A DNA stretch of 64,000 nucleotides, taken from contig JAPKDL010000003.1 of assembly GCA_028822585.1 (NCBI GenBank), positions 1-64,000 of the forward strand. Direction: 5' to 3'. The notes under the pieces were generated by a model. It did no database searches, had not been told where the DNA came from, and saw nothing but the letters and a program-made list of their open reading frames with translations. Of this stretch, positions 9,187 through 20,857 are shown in pieces. A program made the position numbers and the translations under genes. This stretch comes from Alphaproteobacteria bacterium (GTDB taxonomy: Bacteria > Pseudomonadota > Alphaproteobacteria > UBA8366 > GCA-2717185). Positions within the stretch are counted from its first letter, which is position 1. Each line of letters opens with the position of its first letter.

Positions 9187-9984
9187 GTTGTCTAACTTCC
9201 CGGTAAATGTCGAGCCAATAAGCGCAGTAGCTGTGTTTTGTAGAGGGGTGAAGAGTACTAAACGATAGCCGCGCATAACGGCTTGCAACGTACAGTGACG
9301 GCAGGGTTATCGAAGGATATCAATTAATGAATTCCGCCGTCGCATGACAAGAGGAGCAATCGTTGGCGATCCTAACCGGCGCTGGATTTGTTGATATCTA
9401 CGTTGAAACAAATCGTTTCGGCGGCAAGCTGTTAACAGCCCCGAAGGCGTGACATTTGGATCGCCTAAGTTCGTTATTAGCCGGACTTGGACTATCTGAC
9501 GCTAGGAATTGACTTCCACTTTTCTTCAACATGCTACATTCCCAAGTGCGCCAGCCTAAACCCGCAGGCCGCCCAGCGCCTTGGGGATCGGATTGACTCG
9601 TGGGCTGGCCCTTGACCTTGGCTTTCGGATAACACACTCCCTAGGCGTCTCCGTCAAACATCTTCACGTCGCACCAGAGCGTGACGCTGTATACGGGAGC
9701 TTCGCAATGTCCCTCATAGGAAAACCCAACACCCAGACACCTTTGTCACTTGATCCCTGATATGTAGCAGCGGCTTATGGAGATTAAACGGTTTTTTCCT
9801 ATTATGAATATTTAATTTACGGACCACGTATGACATACGTTCATTCCGTTGCGATGCACCCCGAAGACCCTTGAAATCAAAAATTAAGGGACTCCAAAAC
9901 TATTACCCAAATCCCGCCCACCAACACCATAATGTATCGAAAGACGAACTCATATTACGCGGCACTAATGTTTTAAAGGGGGCG

Positions 9985-11016
9985 TCACCCCAGCAGGAAC
10001 GGTTGCAGCGCGTAGCTCAATACCAGGGAGCCGAAGACGCCCAGGACGATATAGCCAATGAACACCGAACGGTTGACCAGCGCGTACACAGCCATCGCGG
10101 CGGGGATGCTGGAGACGCCGCCCGCCAGCATGAAGCCCATCGCGGCGCCCGGTACCATGCCCATTTCCATCATAGTCGACACCGTCGGGATGGCCGCGAA
10201 GCCGTTCAAATAGGCGGGCATGCCGACCAGAACGCTGGCCGGGATCGCCCACCAGGACCCACCGCCCAGCGATTGGCTAATGGCGTCGGCGGGGACATAA
10301 GCGACCATCAGGCTTTCCACCAAAAACGCCAGGGTCATCCAGCGGAACAGGAACCACGCGCTTTCACAGCTGGTGCTCATGAAGGCCTCCCGGCGGTCCG
10401 GTTTCCGCCAGAATTTCAGGTCGACTGATTTATCTGACAGGACGGAATTGGCGCTGGGGCCGCAACACGACGCCGCCGCGCCACGCAAGGGATTAGGGAA
10501 ACCACCCTTGCGCACAATGACGTGGGTGATGAATCCGCCAATCAAACCCATGCCAATCGCCGCAATAAGCTTGGCGATGGTGAATTCCAGTCCCATCACG
10601 CTGCTCATCAACAAGAACATAGATGGGCTCATTAAGGGGGAAGACAGCCAAAACGCCATGACCGGGGCCAAGGGGACGCCCGCAGCCAACAAGGCCGCGA
10701 TGATTGGAATCACGCCACAGGAACAAAAAGGCGCAGTGGCACCAAACGCCGCCGCCAAGACGATGGATTTCACCGGATGACCGCTGAACACCCGGGCGAT
10801 TTGCCCGTCCAGGCTGGTCGCCTTCGCCGCCCCGGCAATCAAAATCGATGCAGCCAAAAACGGCAGGATCGACAACATGGCGCCGGACGTGAAGATGATG
10901 CTGGGCCAGAGTTGATCAAAAGCGACGATGGCGATCAGCGCGAACATGCCCAAAATCGCCAAAATAACGCGATCAAACCCCCGAATTCGTTGGGAGGAAT
11001 TGGTGATGGCAGTCAT
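9985..11016 (-). CDS. permease, ArsP/UPF0718 (DUF318) family
   Basis: Multiple hydrophobic segments with the APFCSCGVIPIIAALLAAGVPLAPVMAFWLSSPLMSP signature. Confidence 0.8.
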   Translation of the reverse strand: MTAITNSSQRIRGFDRVILAILGMFALIAIVAFDQLWPSIIFTSGAMLSILPFLAASILIAGAAKATSLDGQIARVFSGHPVKSIVLAAAFGATAPFCSCGVIPIIAALLAAGVPLAPVMAFWLSSPLMSPSMFLLMSSVMGLEFTIAKLIAAIGMGLIGGFITHVIVRKGGFPNPLRGAAASCCGPSANSVLSDKSVDLKFWRKPDRREAFMSTSCESAWFLFRWMTLAFLVESLMVAYVPADAISQSLGGGSWWAIPASVLVGMPAYLNGFAAIPTVSTMMEMGMVPGAAMGFMLAGGVSSIPAAMAVYALVNRSVFIGYIVLGVFGSLVLSYALQPFLLG

Positions 11017-11238
11017 GGTAACACTCTCCCGCAGTACGCCTAGACACGAAGTTTAGACGTGCGTTCAAAAGCTGTAAAATACAATGTTTCCCTTACTTAG
11101 GGTATATCGGCAGGGCCGTCAATTATATTTCTAGAATTACCGAAATAAAGAAATTTTTGATGATGGACTTGGCGGCGAATTACGATATCTTGAGCTGGAA
11201 ATTCACCTCACCTTAAAATTCTTAACATATGCAGGCGC

Positions 11239-12207
11239 ATGGAATACACGACTTTAGGCAAAACCGGATTGCGCGTCAGCGTCGCCGGATTGGGATGTGG
11301 CGGCAACAGCCGGTTGGGCATGGGCGCGGGGAAATCCACGTCGGAGGCGGCCCAGGTGGTCCGCAAGGCCATGGAGCTGGGCGTCAATTATTTCGACACC
11401 GCCAAAAATTACGGTACTGAAGCCGCCGTTGGTGAAGCTATCAAGGGTGTCAGCCGCGACAGCGTCGTGATTTCGACAAAGTCTACAATCAAGGTGGATG
11501 GCGATCGGCTTACCGTGGACCAGATCATCGGGAATCTCGATAATTCTCTGAAACAGCTCGATTCGGATTACGTCGATATTTACATGCTGCATGGCGTTCA
11601 GCCGGTGGATTATGATTACGCGCTGGAAACGTTGGCACCGCCGCTGTTGAAGGAAAAGGAAAAGGGCAAATTTCGGTATCTGGGAATCACCGAAACCGCA
11701 CCGGGGGACCCAACCCAGACAATGCTGCAACGCGCCGTTCAGGAATCCTGTTGGGAAGTCGCCATGCTGGCCTACCACATGATGAACCAGAACGCGCGGG
11801 CGCACCTGTTTCCGCAAATGCAGGAAAAGGGCGTTGGCACGTTGTTGATGTTCGTCGTGCGCAATATCTTCAGCGTGCCTGGCCTTTTGGAAAAAACCAT
11901 ATCGGATTTGGTGGAAAAAGGTGATTTGCCGAATGACCTGCCCAATATGGAAGACCCGTTGGGATTTCTGGTTCATGACGGCGGCGCGGAAAGTATTCTG
12001 GACGCGGCCTACCGGTTCGTTCGCCATCAAGCAGGCGTCGATGTCGTGTTGTTTGGCACCGGAAACCCTGATCATTTGCAAGCCAACATCGACTCCATTT
12101 TACGACCTGCGCTGCCGGACGCCGATGTTGCGACATTACACCGCTTGTTTGGAGAGCTGACGGCGGTGGGACTCGACCGGCCCGACAATATGCCAAGACC
12201 AAAATAA
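11239..12207 (+). CDS. aldo/keto reductase
   Basis: MEYTTLGKTGLRVSVAGLGCGG..., GVNYFDTAKNYG, DSDYVDIYMLHG. Confidence 0.9.
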   Translation: MEYTTLGKTGLRVSVAGLGCGGNSRLGMGAGKSTSEAAQVVRKAMELGVNYFDTAKNYGTEAAVGEAIKGVSRDSVVISTKSTIKVDGDRLTVDQIIGNLDNSLKQLDSDYVDIYMLHGVQPVDYDYALETLAPPLLKEKEKGKFRYLGITETAPGDPTQTMLQRAVQESCWEVAMLAYHMMNQNARAHLFPQMQEKGVGTLLMFVVRNIFSVPGLLEKTISDLVEKGDLPNDLPNMEDPLGFLVHDGGAESILDAAYRFVRHQAGVDVVLFGTGNPDHLQANIDSILRPALPDADVATLHRLFGELTAVGLDRPDNMPRPK

Positions 12208-12229
12208 AACGCTACGAAAAGGTACGGCT

Positions 12230-14210
12230 TACTCGATTGAACAGGATGGAATCGTAATCCGCCAGCTGCGCCATGACGCACCCGTAAACGCTGCTGGCGG
12301 GGTTATTGTCCATTGCCATCCGGTTGCCCCGTATCCAGCACGGTGAAGACCGCCACCGCGTCGTCGACGTTGGTGACGCTCCAAATGTGTAAGCTCCCGT
12401 CTGCGACTGCGGCGGCCACTTCATCGCGCAGCACCCGGTTCTTTTCGTTCGCGCGCGGGATGACCACGCCTTGCGTTTCGCTCAACCCACCAAGTTTCAC
12501 ACAGGACCGGTAGAACCCTTCGATCTTGTCGTGTGCGCCGCCCATAGCCGGGAACTGGCACAACTGATTGACCGATCCGGTGATCGCAATACCCTGGCGC
12601 TTAGGAGAGGTCGGATAGAATTGCAACCAGCTCGGCCATGGACGCGCTGTCTCCTTCGACACCACCGTAATTCTGTTCAAACGTGATGGAGCAATTGAAC
12701 GACAATGGAAACCGTTGGGCAAAGCACCCAGTCAGATAGCCTTACAAAACCATCCCGCCTTTTTGCTGTATCGGATCGCCCAAGGCCACCTGCCGCTCCA
12801 CGTTGATGACGCTAAGGCACCCGACAAACACCCGCACCATAACCCGTGACGGGCCACCAACCGCATGATCTCTGATCTGAATGACGAATGGCCTCAGTCA
12901 CCGTATTGCCACCGCCCTCATGCGCGATTATAGCAGTCGCGGTGACAAATTCTTCCAGAATTTCAAACCGTGCGGTGAGCTTTCAAGATGTTTCGCCCAC
13001 CGCGCCGCCATCCCTAACAGACACGGCACCGCCGCTTCATCACAATACACTACCGGTGATCATACGCGATGGTACCGATGAGCGCGGCGTAGCAGGCCAC
13101 GTTTTCCGACGTTGCATCCATGTCAGCGTCAATACCGGCTTTCACCTTGAAGTAGGTTTGAAAAACAGGGTCGACGGAAAATAACGTATAATACCACCGT
13201 GGCGCGCCAACGCATCCGCCCGCAGCACTAGCATACCGCCATTCGCCGATGTATCGACCCGACGCGAACCATGTTGAAGTCAGTGATCAATCCCCCTTCG
13301 GCAGGACGGTATTCAATCCGCCCGAACAAACTTTCATAACTCAAATTGGATTCAAGTATGACGCTAGAGCTTGTTTCATCACTATGGTAAACAAATAAAT
13401 TCACGGCATAGATTTGTTCCAGCGGTAACTGGTTCGGCGCGGTGTCCTTCAGATTCGCCGGCAGAAACATCTCCAAGTTGTCCAGGATGTCGGCGCGCAT
13501 CTCAACCAACCATCGCGCCAAATCGAGATACTCATCAAATTCGGTGCGCACCCTCCATGACGACGCTAATCGCTTCATCCGCTATCTGCCGGCCAATTTT
13601 CGTGAGGCGGTCACCAAGCGAAGCTTGCCCCCGTAAAGCACCGCGGTTTATCTGCGCCAGTTTCGCGCTGATGTCGCGCCCCGCTTCCTTCAATCGCCCT
13701 TGGTCAGATTCCGGAAACGCTTCTACCCCCTTTGGCTTCCCATCCAGCCCCATAGTCGCAACCATGTGCCCCTGTTAAGTCTGCACAAAATCAAACCGGA
13801 CTGCCGCGCTTCGGCCTGCAACGCCGAGATTTCCACCTCGACGGCACTCTGAAGGGTTTCGGTTTCCTTCCTGACCTGGCCTAGATATCTCTCATCGCCC
13901 AATGCCGACATCAACCCTTCGCGCAACTGCTTCACAAACGACGTCATGCGGTCGCGAAACCGACGCCCCACGCCGGCAGGCAACGGCAATGCACATGGTT
14001 GGTGCTGACGACGAAAATTATTGAGATAGAACCAATCGTTCGACGGCGGGCGCCCGTCGAGATGGCGTTCCAAATACGCCAATGCCGCCGTCATCCGTCC
14101 ACGGCTATCTTCACCAACGACAAATATCTTGAAGCCAAGATCAGCAACGCCAGGTCCTAATTCCAGCGCTTCACGCGCCCGCGCATGACTGGACAGCGTC
14201 AATATGCCGC
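12230..14210 (-). pseudogene. LonB-type (COG1067-like) ATP-dependent protease remnant with multiple frameshifts
   Basis: Collinear minus-strand fragments: GVADLGFKIFVVGEDSRGRMTAALAYLE..SNDWFYLNNF; QIYAVNLFVYHSDETSSSVILESNLSYESLFGRIEYRPAEGGLITDFNMVRVGSIHR; GIAITGSVNQLCQFPAMGGAHDKIEGFYRSC..GVVIPRANEKNRVLRDEV (S16 protease domain). Confidence 0.8.
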
Positions 14211-14463
14211 CGGCCAGATCGGAATCCTACGTTAAAAACTGGCAGTGAAACATCTGGGCCATTAAACACCTTCATAGTCATGTTCTTCCACCGAGCGCAT
14301 CACCGTTATTTCTAGAACACCGATGATTACCATTGACGCGCTTCGGATCAAGAGCAATTTATCCACGTCGAAGTTTTGGTCTCAGCGGAGCGCCAAACAC
14401 GTCTGTCAAATAGAATCACAACGCTTCCCCTGATCAAGGCGTGCCGTTATGGTGCCCATATTA

Positions 14464-15221
14464 TGGCGACTCATATCACAGAAATCTTACGCTATCCTAT
14501 CAAGGGATTGAATGCTGAATCCCTCAATTCAACAACCTTGGTGCCGGGCGCTGGCATTCCTAATGACCGCCGTTTCGCGATGGTGCCATCATCGAGCCGC
14601 TTTGATCGAGAGACCCCGGCTTGGCGCAACAAGAATGAATTTTTGATGTTGATGAAAGACGAGCGTCTCGCCTTATTAGCGGCCACATTTGACGACGCGA
14701 CATCAATATTAACGATCCGTCGCGACGGCCGCCAAGTTGCACAAGGCGATGTTTCCACACCCATGGGCCGCGTCCTGATTGAACAATTCCTCGCCGCCTT
14801 CATGCCGACGGGCCCCCGAGGCAACCCCAAAATTGTCACCGCGCCCGAAACAATGTTCACTGACAAGGAAACGCCCTTCATATCCTTTATAAACTTGGCG
14901 AGCGTCCGGGATATTGAACGAGTGGCGCGGCGACCTGTCGATCCTCTTCGGTTTCGCGGCAATATTCACCTGGAGGCCGTGGAGCCTTGGGCCGAAACAA
15001 AATGGATTGGCCAAGCCTGCCAATTAGGTGGCGCTGTGTTGCGATTTGCGGAACCAATTGGGCGATGCGCCGCAACAAACGTAAACCCAGACACAGCAGA
15101 ACGCGACATGAATATCCCGCTCGTATTGAACCAAGGGTTTAGCCACACCTGTACAGGGGTTTATGCAGAAGTCCTGGAAGGCGGCATGATTACTGTAAAC
15201 GACGAATTAATCCTGCGATAA
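14464..15221 (+). CDS. MOSC domain-containing protein
   Basis: MATHITEILRYPIKGLNAESLNSTTLVPGAGIPNDRRFAMV N-terminus; RFRGNIHLEAVEPWAETKWIG...RCAATNVNPDTAERD. Confidence 0.85.
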
Positions 15222-15260
15222 ATACGCTGGAATATTAGAGAAAATTAATCCTGACATACC

Positions 15261-16010
15261 CTAATCGCCCGCAACGGTGTCCAATTTTTCAGGGGCTGCG
15301 ACGATATCAGGCTGCACCGATTCCGGGACGTCATCGACGGCAGGCTTAACGACAACCACTTCTGCGTCTTCGGGTTTGCGGCTCGTTCGTTTTGGCCGCA
15401 CAGCTTGATCCGCAGCTGCGCGTGGTTGCCGGTTATTTGTACGACGCGGCGTCCGGGTCGCGGGCTTTTCACGGCCATCGTCCCGCACCAAAAATTGCGG
15501 TAGCTGTTCTTCCAGATTAGACAGCGTATCCGATTGCACATCCACACCGCCTTGCGATGGCGTTTCCTCCGGGTTGTTCTCTAGTGTCCCGTTTTCTGGC
15601 GCCCGAGTATCCTCAGACTGATTATCGTGGGCGCGCGATTCTTGAGGTTGCTCACCGTCATTCAGCGACTGCCGCGTATTGCTTGCTGGCTGCCTGTCGT
15701 TTTCACGGTTATCCACATTCTTGTCGCGTTGCGCCTGGGCCAGAGCCTGAGCTTGGGCTTCTTCCCGGTCCGCATTGATGATTCGGAAATAATGCTCCGC
15801 ATGCTGAAACATATTTTCCGCCGTCACCCCTTCCCCAGATGTCGTCGCGTCTCGGGCGAGTTGCAAATATTTCTCGTAAACCTGAGTCGCCGTACCGCGA
15901 ATACGAACATTCGGGCCATTGCTGTCAAAATTACTGTTTCGCGACACTGGGTTGCGACGCCCACTATTGCCACGGCCTCGCGACCGTTTTTGACCTTGTC
16001 CTTGTCTCAT
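15261..16010 (-). CDS. DUF4167 domain-containing protein
   Basis: MRQGQGQKRSRGRGN... GPNVRIRGTATQVYEKYLQLARDATTSGEGVTAENMFQHAEHYFRIINA is the typical N-terminal domain. Confidence 0.9.
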   Translation of the reverse strand: MRQGQGQKRSRGRGNSGRRNPVSRNSNFDSNGPNVRIRGTATQVYEKYLQLARDATTSGEGVTAENMFQHAEHYFRIINADREEAQAQALAQAQRDKNVDNRENDRQPASNTRQSLNDGEQPQESRAHDNQSEDTRAPENGTLENNPEETPSQGGVDVQSDTLSNLEEQLPQFLVRDDGREKPATRTPRRTNNRQPRAAADQAVRPKRTSRKPEDAEVVVVKPAVDDVPESVQPDIVAAPEKLDTVAGD

Positions 16011-16213
16011 AACACCATCACGTTATGTGGTAAAAAATAATCAACTCGGTTGCTGGCAGGCGCTTACCCTAAAATGGCTCTTTCAGCCAACCAATCAGTT
16101 ATACCGGAGTTTTGATGATGCGCTTCCCTGCACTACGTTCTAAATAACGTTATCATCAAGTTTTATATTTTAGCCGTTTCGCACCAGCAAACCAACCCTT
16201 ATTTTCTGCATCT

Positions 16214-17086
16214 TCAGATACCATCAATTTTGCAGATAAGACATCGATCCCGCGCGCCCAGGTCGGATCGGATTGGGGCCACCCGCAATCCAGACATTTT
16301 GGCCAACGTCGACACCGCGCAGGCCTGATCCGCGCCAATCTCCAGAACAACCACTCCCGTGGGCGTCAATAGGCCTGGCGCGCTTGGTAAAATTTCACGG
16401 TACGCCGTCAATCCATCCGCGCCGCCAGCCAACGCCAAACGGGGTTCGTATTTCGACACCTCCGGCGCCAAACCATCGATATCGTTGGCTGGGATATAGG
16501 GTGGGTTTGAAATGATTATATCAAAACAACCCGCCATCATGCGCCCCCAATCACCGACAACAAAAGCAGCCCGCGCGCCAAGCCCAAGCGCCTTTGCGTT
16601 TTCCATCGCTATATTGGCGGCGGCAACAGAGATATCAACGCCAACGCCAAACGCATGAGGCAACTCTGAGAGCAACGCCAGCAACAAACACCCCGACCCT
16701 GTTCCAAGGTCGAGAATACGCAGCCGCGCCGATCTATCTCGCGCACAGTCAAGCGCGGCTTCCACAATCGTTTCGCTGTCGGGTCTTGGGTCCAGCGTAT
16801 CCGGCGTAACTTTGAATGGCAGGCTCCAAAATTCCCGTTGCCCGACCAAATACGACATGGGTTCGCGCGCCGCCCGACGGGCTACCAGCTCGTGAAACAA
16901 GGGCGCCTTTTCAACAACCCGCTCCGGGTACCCCATTTGCACCGCGATACTTAGTCCGGATACATGCGTCAACAAAACGCGGGCTTCCAAACGGGGCAGG
17001 TCTATTCCCGCATCGTGTAAAATGCGTTCACTGTCATCTAGGCAGGACTTAATCGTGGGGAAGGCCGCGCGCACATCCAGTGTCAT
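16214..17086 (-). CDS. prmC: peptide chain release factor N(5)-glutamine methyltransferase
   Basis: ILDLGTGSGCLLLALL and IISNPPYIP motifs; adjacent to prfA. Confidence 0.95.
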   Translation of the reverse strand: MTLDVRAAFPTIKSCLDDSERILHDAGIDLPRLEARVLLTHVSGLSIAVQMGYPERVVEKAPLFHELVARRAAREPMSYLVGQREFWSLPFKVTPDTLDPRPDSETIVEAALDCARDRSARLRILDLGTGSGCLLLALLSELPHAFGVGVDISVAAANIAMENAKALGLGARAAFVVGDWGRMMAGCFDIIISNPPYIPANDIDGLAPEVSKYEPRLALAGGADGLTAYREILPSAPGLLTPTGVVVLEIGADQACAVSTLAKMSGLRVAPIRSDLGARDRCLICKIDGI

Positions 17087-17096
17087 GACGCAAACA

Positions 17097-18164
17097 TTAC
17101 TGAATCGACGCCAAACGCGACGCTTGATCTTCAGCGATCAGCGGATCGATTAAATCATCGAGACCTTCGCCATTTAGAATTTTTTCGATTTTGTGAAGAG
17201 TTAGGTTAATCCGATGATCCGTTACCCGGCCCTGTGGAAAATTATATGTCCGAATTCGTTCCGATCGATCGCCACTACCGACCTGGCTTTTCCGGTCCGC
17301 CGCGCGTTCCGCATCTATCTGTGATCGTTCATGTTCGTACAGGCGCGCCATCAGCACCTTCATCGCTTTGGCTTTGTTTTTATGTTGTGACTTTTCATCT
17401 TGTTGCGAAACTACAATCCCGGTTGGCAAGTGTGTGATGCGGACCGCGCTGTCTGTAGTATTAACCGATTGACCGCCAGGGCCGCTGGCGCGGAATATAT
17501 CAATCCGCAAATCCTTGTCATTGATGGCGACGTCCACTTCTTCTGCTTCCGGCAAAACCGCAACGGTCGCCGCAGATGTATGAATGCGACCACTGGATTC
17601 AGTTTCCGGCACTCGTTGGACGCGGTGAACGCCAGATTCAAATTTTAACCGCGCGAATACGCCGCGCCCGGAAATTAGCGCCGTAATATCCTTGTATCCG
17701 CCAAGCCCCGTATCACTGATCGACAATGGCTCCATCCGCCATCCGTGCAAATCTGCGTAACGCTGATACATGCGAAATAAATCTGCGGCGAACAACGACG
17801 CCTCGTCGCCACCGGTGCCCGCCCGAACTTCCAGAATGGCGTTTTTTTCATCAGCAGCGTCTTTCGGCAACAACATGACTTGGAGCTCGCGCTCAACACC
17901 CGGCAACCGTTCCTTTAAGGACCGCAGTTCCTCCTGGGCCAGCGTCTTCATCTCCGCATCGCCTTCCTGGAGAAGCGAATCCATGTCCTCGATTTCTGTA
18001 TTAACGAATTTCAATTCCAGAATTTTTTCGACAACCGGCGACAATTCGGCATATTCCTTGGACAGACTGGCGAAATCTTTTGGATTCATGTCAGGAGACG
18101 CCATTAACGCCGAGAGCTCGTCATGACGTCGAATTAGATTATCGAGCTTTTCCGCGACATTCAT
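17097..18164 (-). CDS. prfA: peptide chain release factor 1
   Basis: [43 protein letters not shown]. Start taken at [10 protein letters not shown]. Confidence 0.97.
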   Translation of the reverse strand: MNVAEKLDNLIRRHDELSALMASPDMNPKDFASLSKEYAELSPVVEKILELKFVNTEIEDMDSLLQEGDAEMKTLAQEELRSLKERLPGVERELQVMLLPKDAADEKNAILEVRAGTGGDEASLFAADLFRMYQRYADLHGWRMEPLSISDTGLGGYKDITALISGRGVFARLKFESGVHRVQRVPETESSGRIHTSAATVAVLPEAEEVDVAINDKDLRIDIFRASGPGGQSVNTTDSAVRITHLPTGIVVSQQDEKSQHKNKAKAMKVLMARLYEHERSQIDAERAADRKSQVGSGDRSERIRTYNFPQGRVTDHRINLTLHKIEKILNGEGLDDLIDPLIAEDQASRLASIQ

Positions 18165-18168
18165 TGTT

Positions 18169-19464
18169 TCACCTTTCATCATTCGACGGATCAACGCCAA
18201 ATACCCGTCGAACCCAGTACATCATCGACTTTGGATCACTTGTTTCTAACGCCGTATCCGACGCGACCTCTCGCATAACCCGGCTTGGCGCATGCAGCAA
18301 CCGATTGATCAACAACCGTGTCGCCTCTTCCGCTCCGGCGTCAGGGTGATCCGATAGAACAGCTTCTCTAGCCACTTCGAACTGGGATCGCAATGCCACG
18401 ATTGCCGGCGCCGCCGCGCGTCCTTCAACCTGGCGGCCCCAATTCGACACGGCTGTATCCACAATCTTCCACGCGCTTTGCGCCGCCGCATCCCGGCTCG
18501 CGCGCCCTTGCATTGCGACAATTTCCAAGTCGTCCAGCGCATATAAAAACGCACCGTCCAGTTCCTGAATCGCAGGATCAATATCCGGCGGCGCGCCAAC
18601 ATCGACCAACAATACCGGACGGCGTCGTCGTTCCTGCAACGCCGCCGACATCACCGGCATCGGTATCAAATATCGCCCGGCTCCCACCTCGGCGACGACG
18701 ACATCCGCTTGCGCCAATGACGCACCCAATGCGTCGAACGACACAAAGGTTCGGCCTTGGCGGCGCGCCGTCGCCTCTGTCCGACGCGACGGCCCCGACA
18801 ACAACATTTGACCGGCACCAGCCGCGCGCAGATGATCCCCAACGATAGTCGCCATATCGCCCAGCCCCAGCACAAGCACCGTGACTCGCGACATATTTCC
18901 GTGAATATCGCGCACCAATTGCGCCACCGCCGCCGCAATTGACACCGGGCGTCGGCCAATTTCGGTTTCGTTTCGAACGCGTTTGGCGACGTTATATGCG
19001 CTCTGTAGGACGCCGTCGAGTTCTGGGCCTACCATGCCAAAGGATTGAGATTGCCGATGGCTTTCCTTGACCTGCCCCAGCACTTGCGGCTCTCCAATGA
19101 TTTGACTATCCAACGACGACGCCACAGCAAAAATCTGTCGGACAGCAGCGTCCCCCGTCATTTGATAAAACGGATCGTCGCCTTGTGCGGTCGACGCCTG
19201 CACATCCTCAGGTGCCCGTTCGGTGAGCACCTTTCGCACCGCAGCAATCGCCACGTCGGTGTTGTCAGAGGCACCCTGTATTTCCACCCGGTCGCAGGTC
19301 GATAGTATCAATGCCTGTGAAACGCCGGATTGTCTCAGTTGATCGAAAATTAGCGGGGCCGTTTCTTCATCAACAAAAACACGATCCCTCAATCCAATTG
19401 GGCTGGATCGATGGTTGGTACCAACCACGAAAAGCGAGGTTGATTTTTCCCCCATCGCGGTCAT
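18169..19464 (-). CDS. hemA: glutamyl-tRNA reductase
   Basis: [44 protein letters not shown]. Confidence 0.95.
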   Translation of the reverse strand: MTAMGEKSTSLFVVGTNHRSSPIGLRDRVFVDEETAPLIFDQLRQSGVSQALILSTCDRVEIQGASDNTDVAIAAVRKVLTERAPEDVQASTAQGDDPFYQMTGDAAVRQIFAVASSLDSQIIGEPQVLGQVKESHRQSQSFGMVGPELDGVLQSAYNVAKRVRNETEIGRRPVSIAAAVAQLVRDIHGNMSRVTVLVLGLGDMATIVGDHLRAAGAGQMLLSGPSRRTEATARRQGRTFVSFDALGASLAQADVVVAEVGAGRYLIPMPVMSAALQERRRRPVLLVDVGAPPDIDPAIQELDGAFLYALDDLEIVAMQGRASRDAAAQSAWKIVDTAVSNWGRQVEGRAAAPAIVALRSQFEVAREAVLSDHPDAGAEEATRLLINRLLHAPSRVMREVASDTALETSDPKSMMYWVRRVFGVDPSNDER

Positions 19465-19512
19465 GTCACGGCCCTTATCCTAACGCGGCTACTCCGCATT
19501 TAAATGTCATGT

Positions 19513-20757
19513 TTACTTGTACCGGGCAAGCACCTCGGGTAGCGACGCCAGCGGCGCAGCTTCCTGTTCGCCCGAATCCATATGCCGGATCGTCGCTTCA
19601 TCCCGCAGCAATTCATCTTCTCCCAACAAAATTGCTGCACAGGCGCCAAGTTTATTCGCCCGTTTCATGCGTTTGCTCATATTCCCGCTATAGCTCAAAT
19701 CGATTCGGAATCCCGCGCGTCGCAGGGTCTCCGCCAACTGAAGCGCCCGATCTCGTGTCGTTGCGCCCACTGGTACGATAACCACAGGGCGTGGCGTTGG
19801 CAAAGCGCCGCCACATAACATGGACAAGCGCTCGATACCGCCAGCCCAGCCAACGCCCGGCGTTTGCGCGCCGCCCATCATGCTGATCAAACCATCGTAG
19901 CGCCCGCCCGCAATGACGGCACCTTGCGCGCCCAAGGCGGTCGTCGTGAATTCAAACGCCGTGTGACAATAATAATCCAAACCGCGGACCAGGCGTGGGT
20001 TCAATTCATACGCAATCCCCAGATTTTCAAGGCCCGCGCGCAATTCCGCAAAGAATGTCTGACTATCTTCGTTCAAATAATCCGTAAACAGCGGCGCAGC
20101 GGTGATAACGGCGCGATCCCCTTCATCCTTGGAGTCGAGAATACGCAGCGGGTTGCGTTCCAACCGATCCCGGCTTTCAGCAGACAAGCTGCCTAAGTGG
20201 CCCTGTAAGTAGTCCACAAGTGCATCTCGATATTCGGACCGGCTGTCGGTGTCACCCAATGTGTTTAGCTCCAGCACCGTTTTATCCAGTACGCCCAATT
20301 CGTCGAGGATGCGCGCGCCGCACGCTATAACTTCCAGATCGGCCTGAACGGCCGGCACGCCCACCAATTCAACGCCGATTTGATGAAACTGCCGCAATCG
20401 TCCTTTTTGCGGCCGTTCGTAGCGGAACATCGGTCCAGAATAAAAAAATTTCAACGGCGTGCTCTGCGCCAACCCTTCGGAAATAAAACTTCGCGCCACG
20501 CCTGCTGTGTTTTCCGGGCGAAGCGTAATTTCGTCGCCACCCTTATCAGTGAAGGTATACATTTCCTTCGTAACGATGTCCGACGTGTCGCCTAAGGTTC
20601 GTTTGAACACGTTCGAGTATTCAAATATCGGCGTCGCCATTTCATCGAAGCCATAGAGCGCCGCCACGCCACGCGCGGCGTCGGAGACGTAACGGTGCTC
20701 CCGCATTTGTTCCGGAAAAAGATCATGGGCACCGCGGACAGGTCGAAGAGTCGACAT
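19513..20757 (-). CDS. hisS: histidyl-tRNA synthetase
   Basis: RGAHDLFPEQ, TLRPENTAGVARSFI, NPRLVRGLDYYCHTAFEF, AGGRYDGL. Confidence 0.95.
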   Translation of the reverse strand: MSTLRPVRGAHDLFPEQMREHRYVSDAARGVAALYGFDEMATPIFEYSNVFKRTLGDTSDIVTKEMYTFTDKGGDEITLRPENTAGVARSFISEGLAQSTPLKFFYSGPMFRYERPQKGRLRQFHQIGVELVGVPAVQADLEVIACGARILDELGVLDKTVLELNTLGDTDSRSEYRDALVDYLQGHLGSLSAESRDRLERNPLRILDSKDEGDRAVITAAPLFTDYLNEDSQTFFAELRAGLENLGIAYELNPRLVRGLDYYCHTAFEFTTTALGAQGAVIAGGRYDGLISMMGGAQTPGVGWAGGIERLSMLCGGALPTPRPVVIVPVGATTRDRALQLAETLRRAGFRIDLSYSGNMSKRMKRANKLGACAAILLGEDELLRDEATIRHMDSGEQEAAPLASLPEVLARYK

Positions 20758-20857
20758 TAAGGATCCTGTTTTAGTCGTTCATTCGTAAGGGCTGGAATGT
20801 GCCGTTCTCAGCGGCAAAACTCATGCACTGGGTTTGCGCAGTGCAACTGCTTGTAAT

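Noticed and set aside
9190-9980. Searched for a CRISPR array, tRNA or IS end in the long intergenic region
   Set aside because: No regular repeats, cloverleaf or terminal inverted repeats visible; only short unremarkable ORFs.
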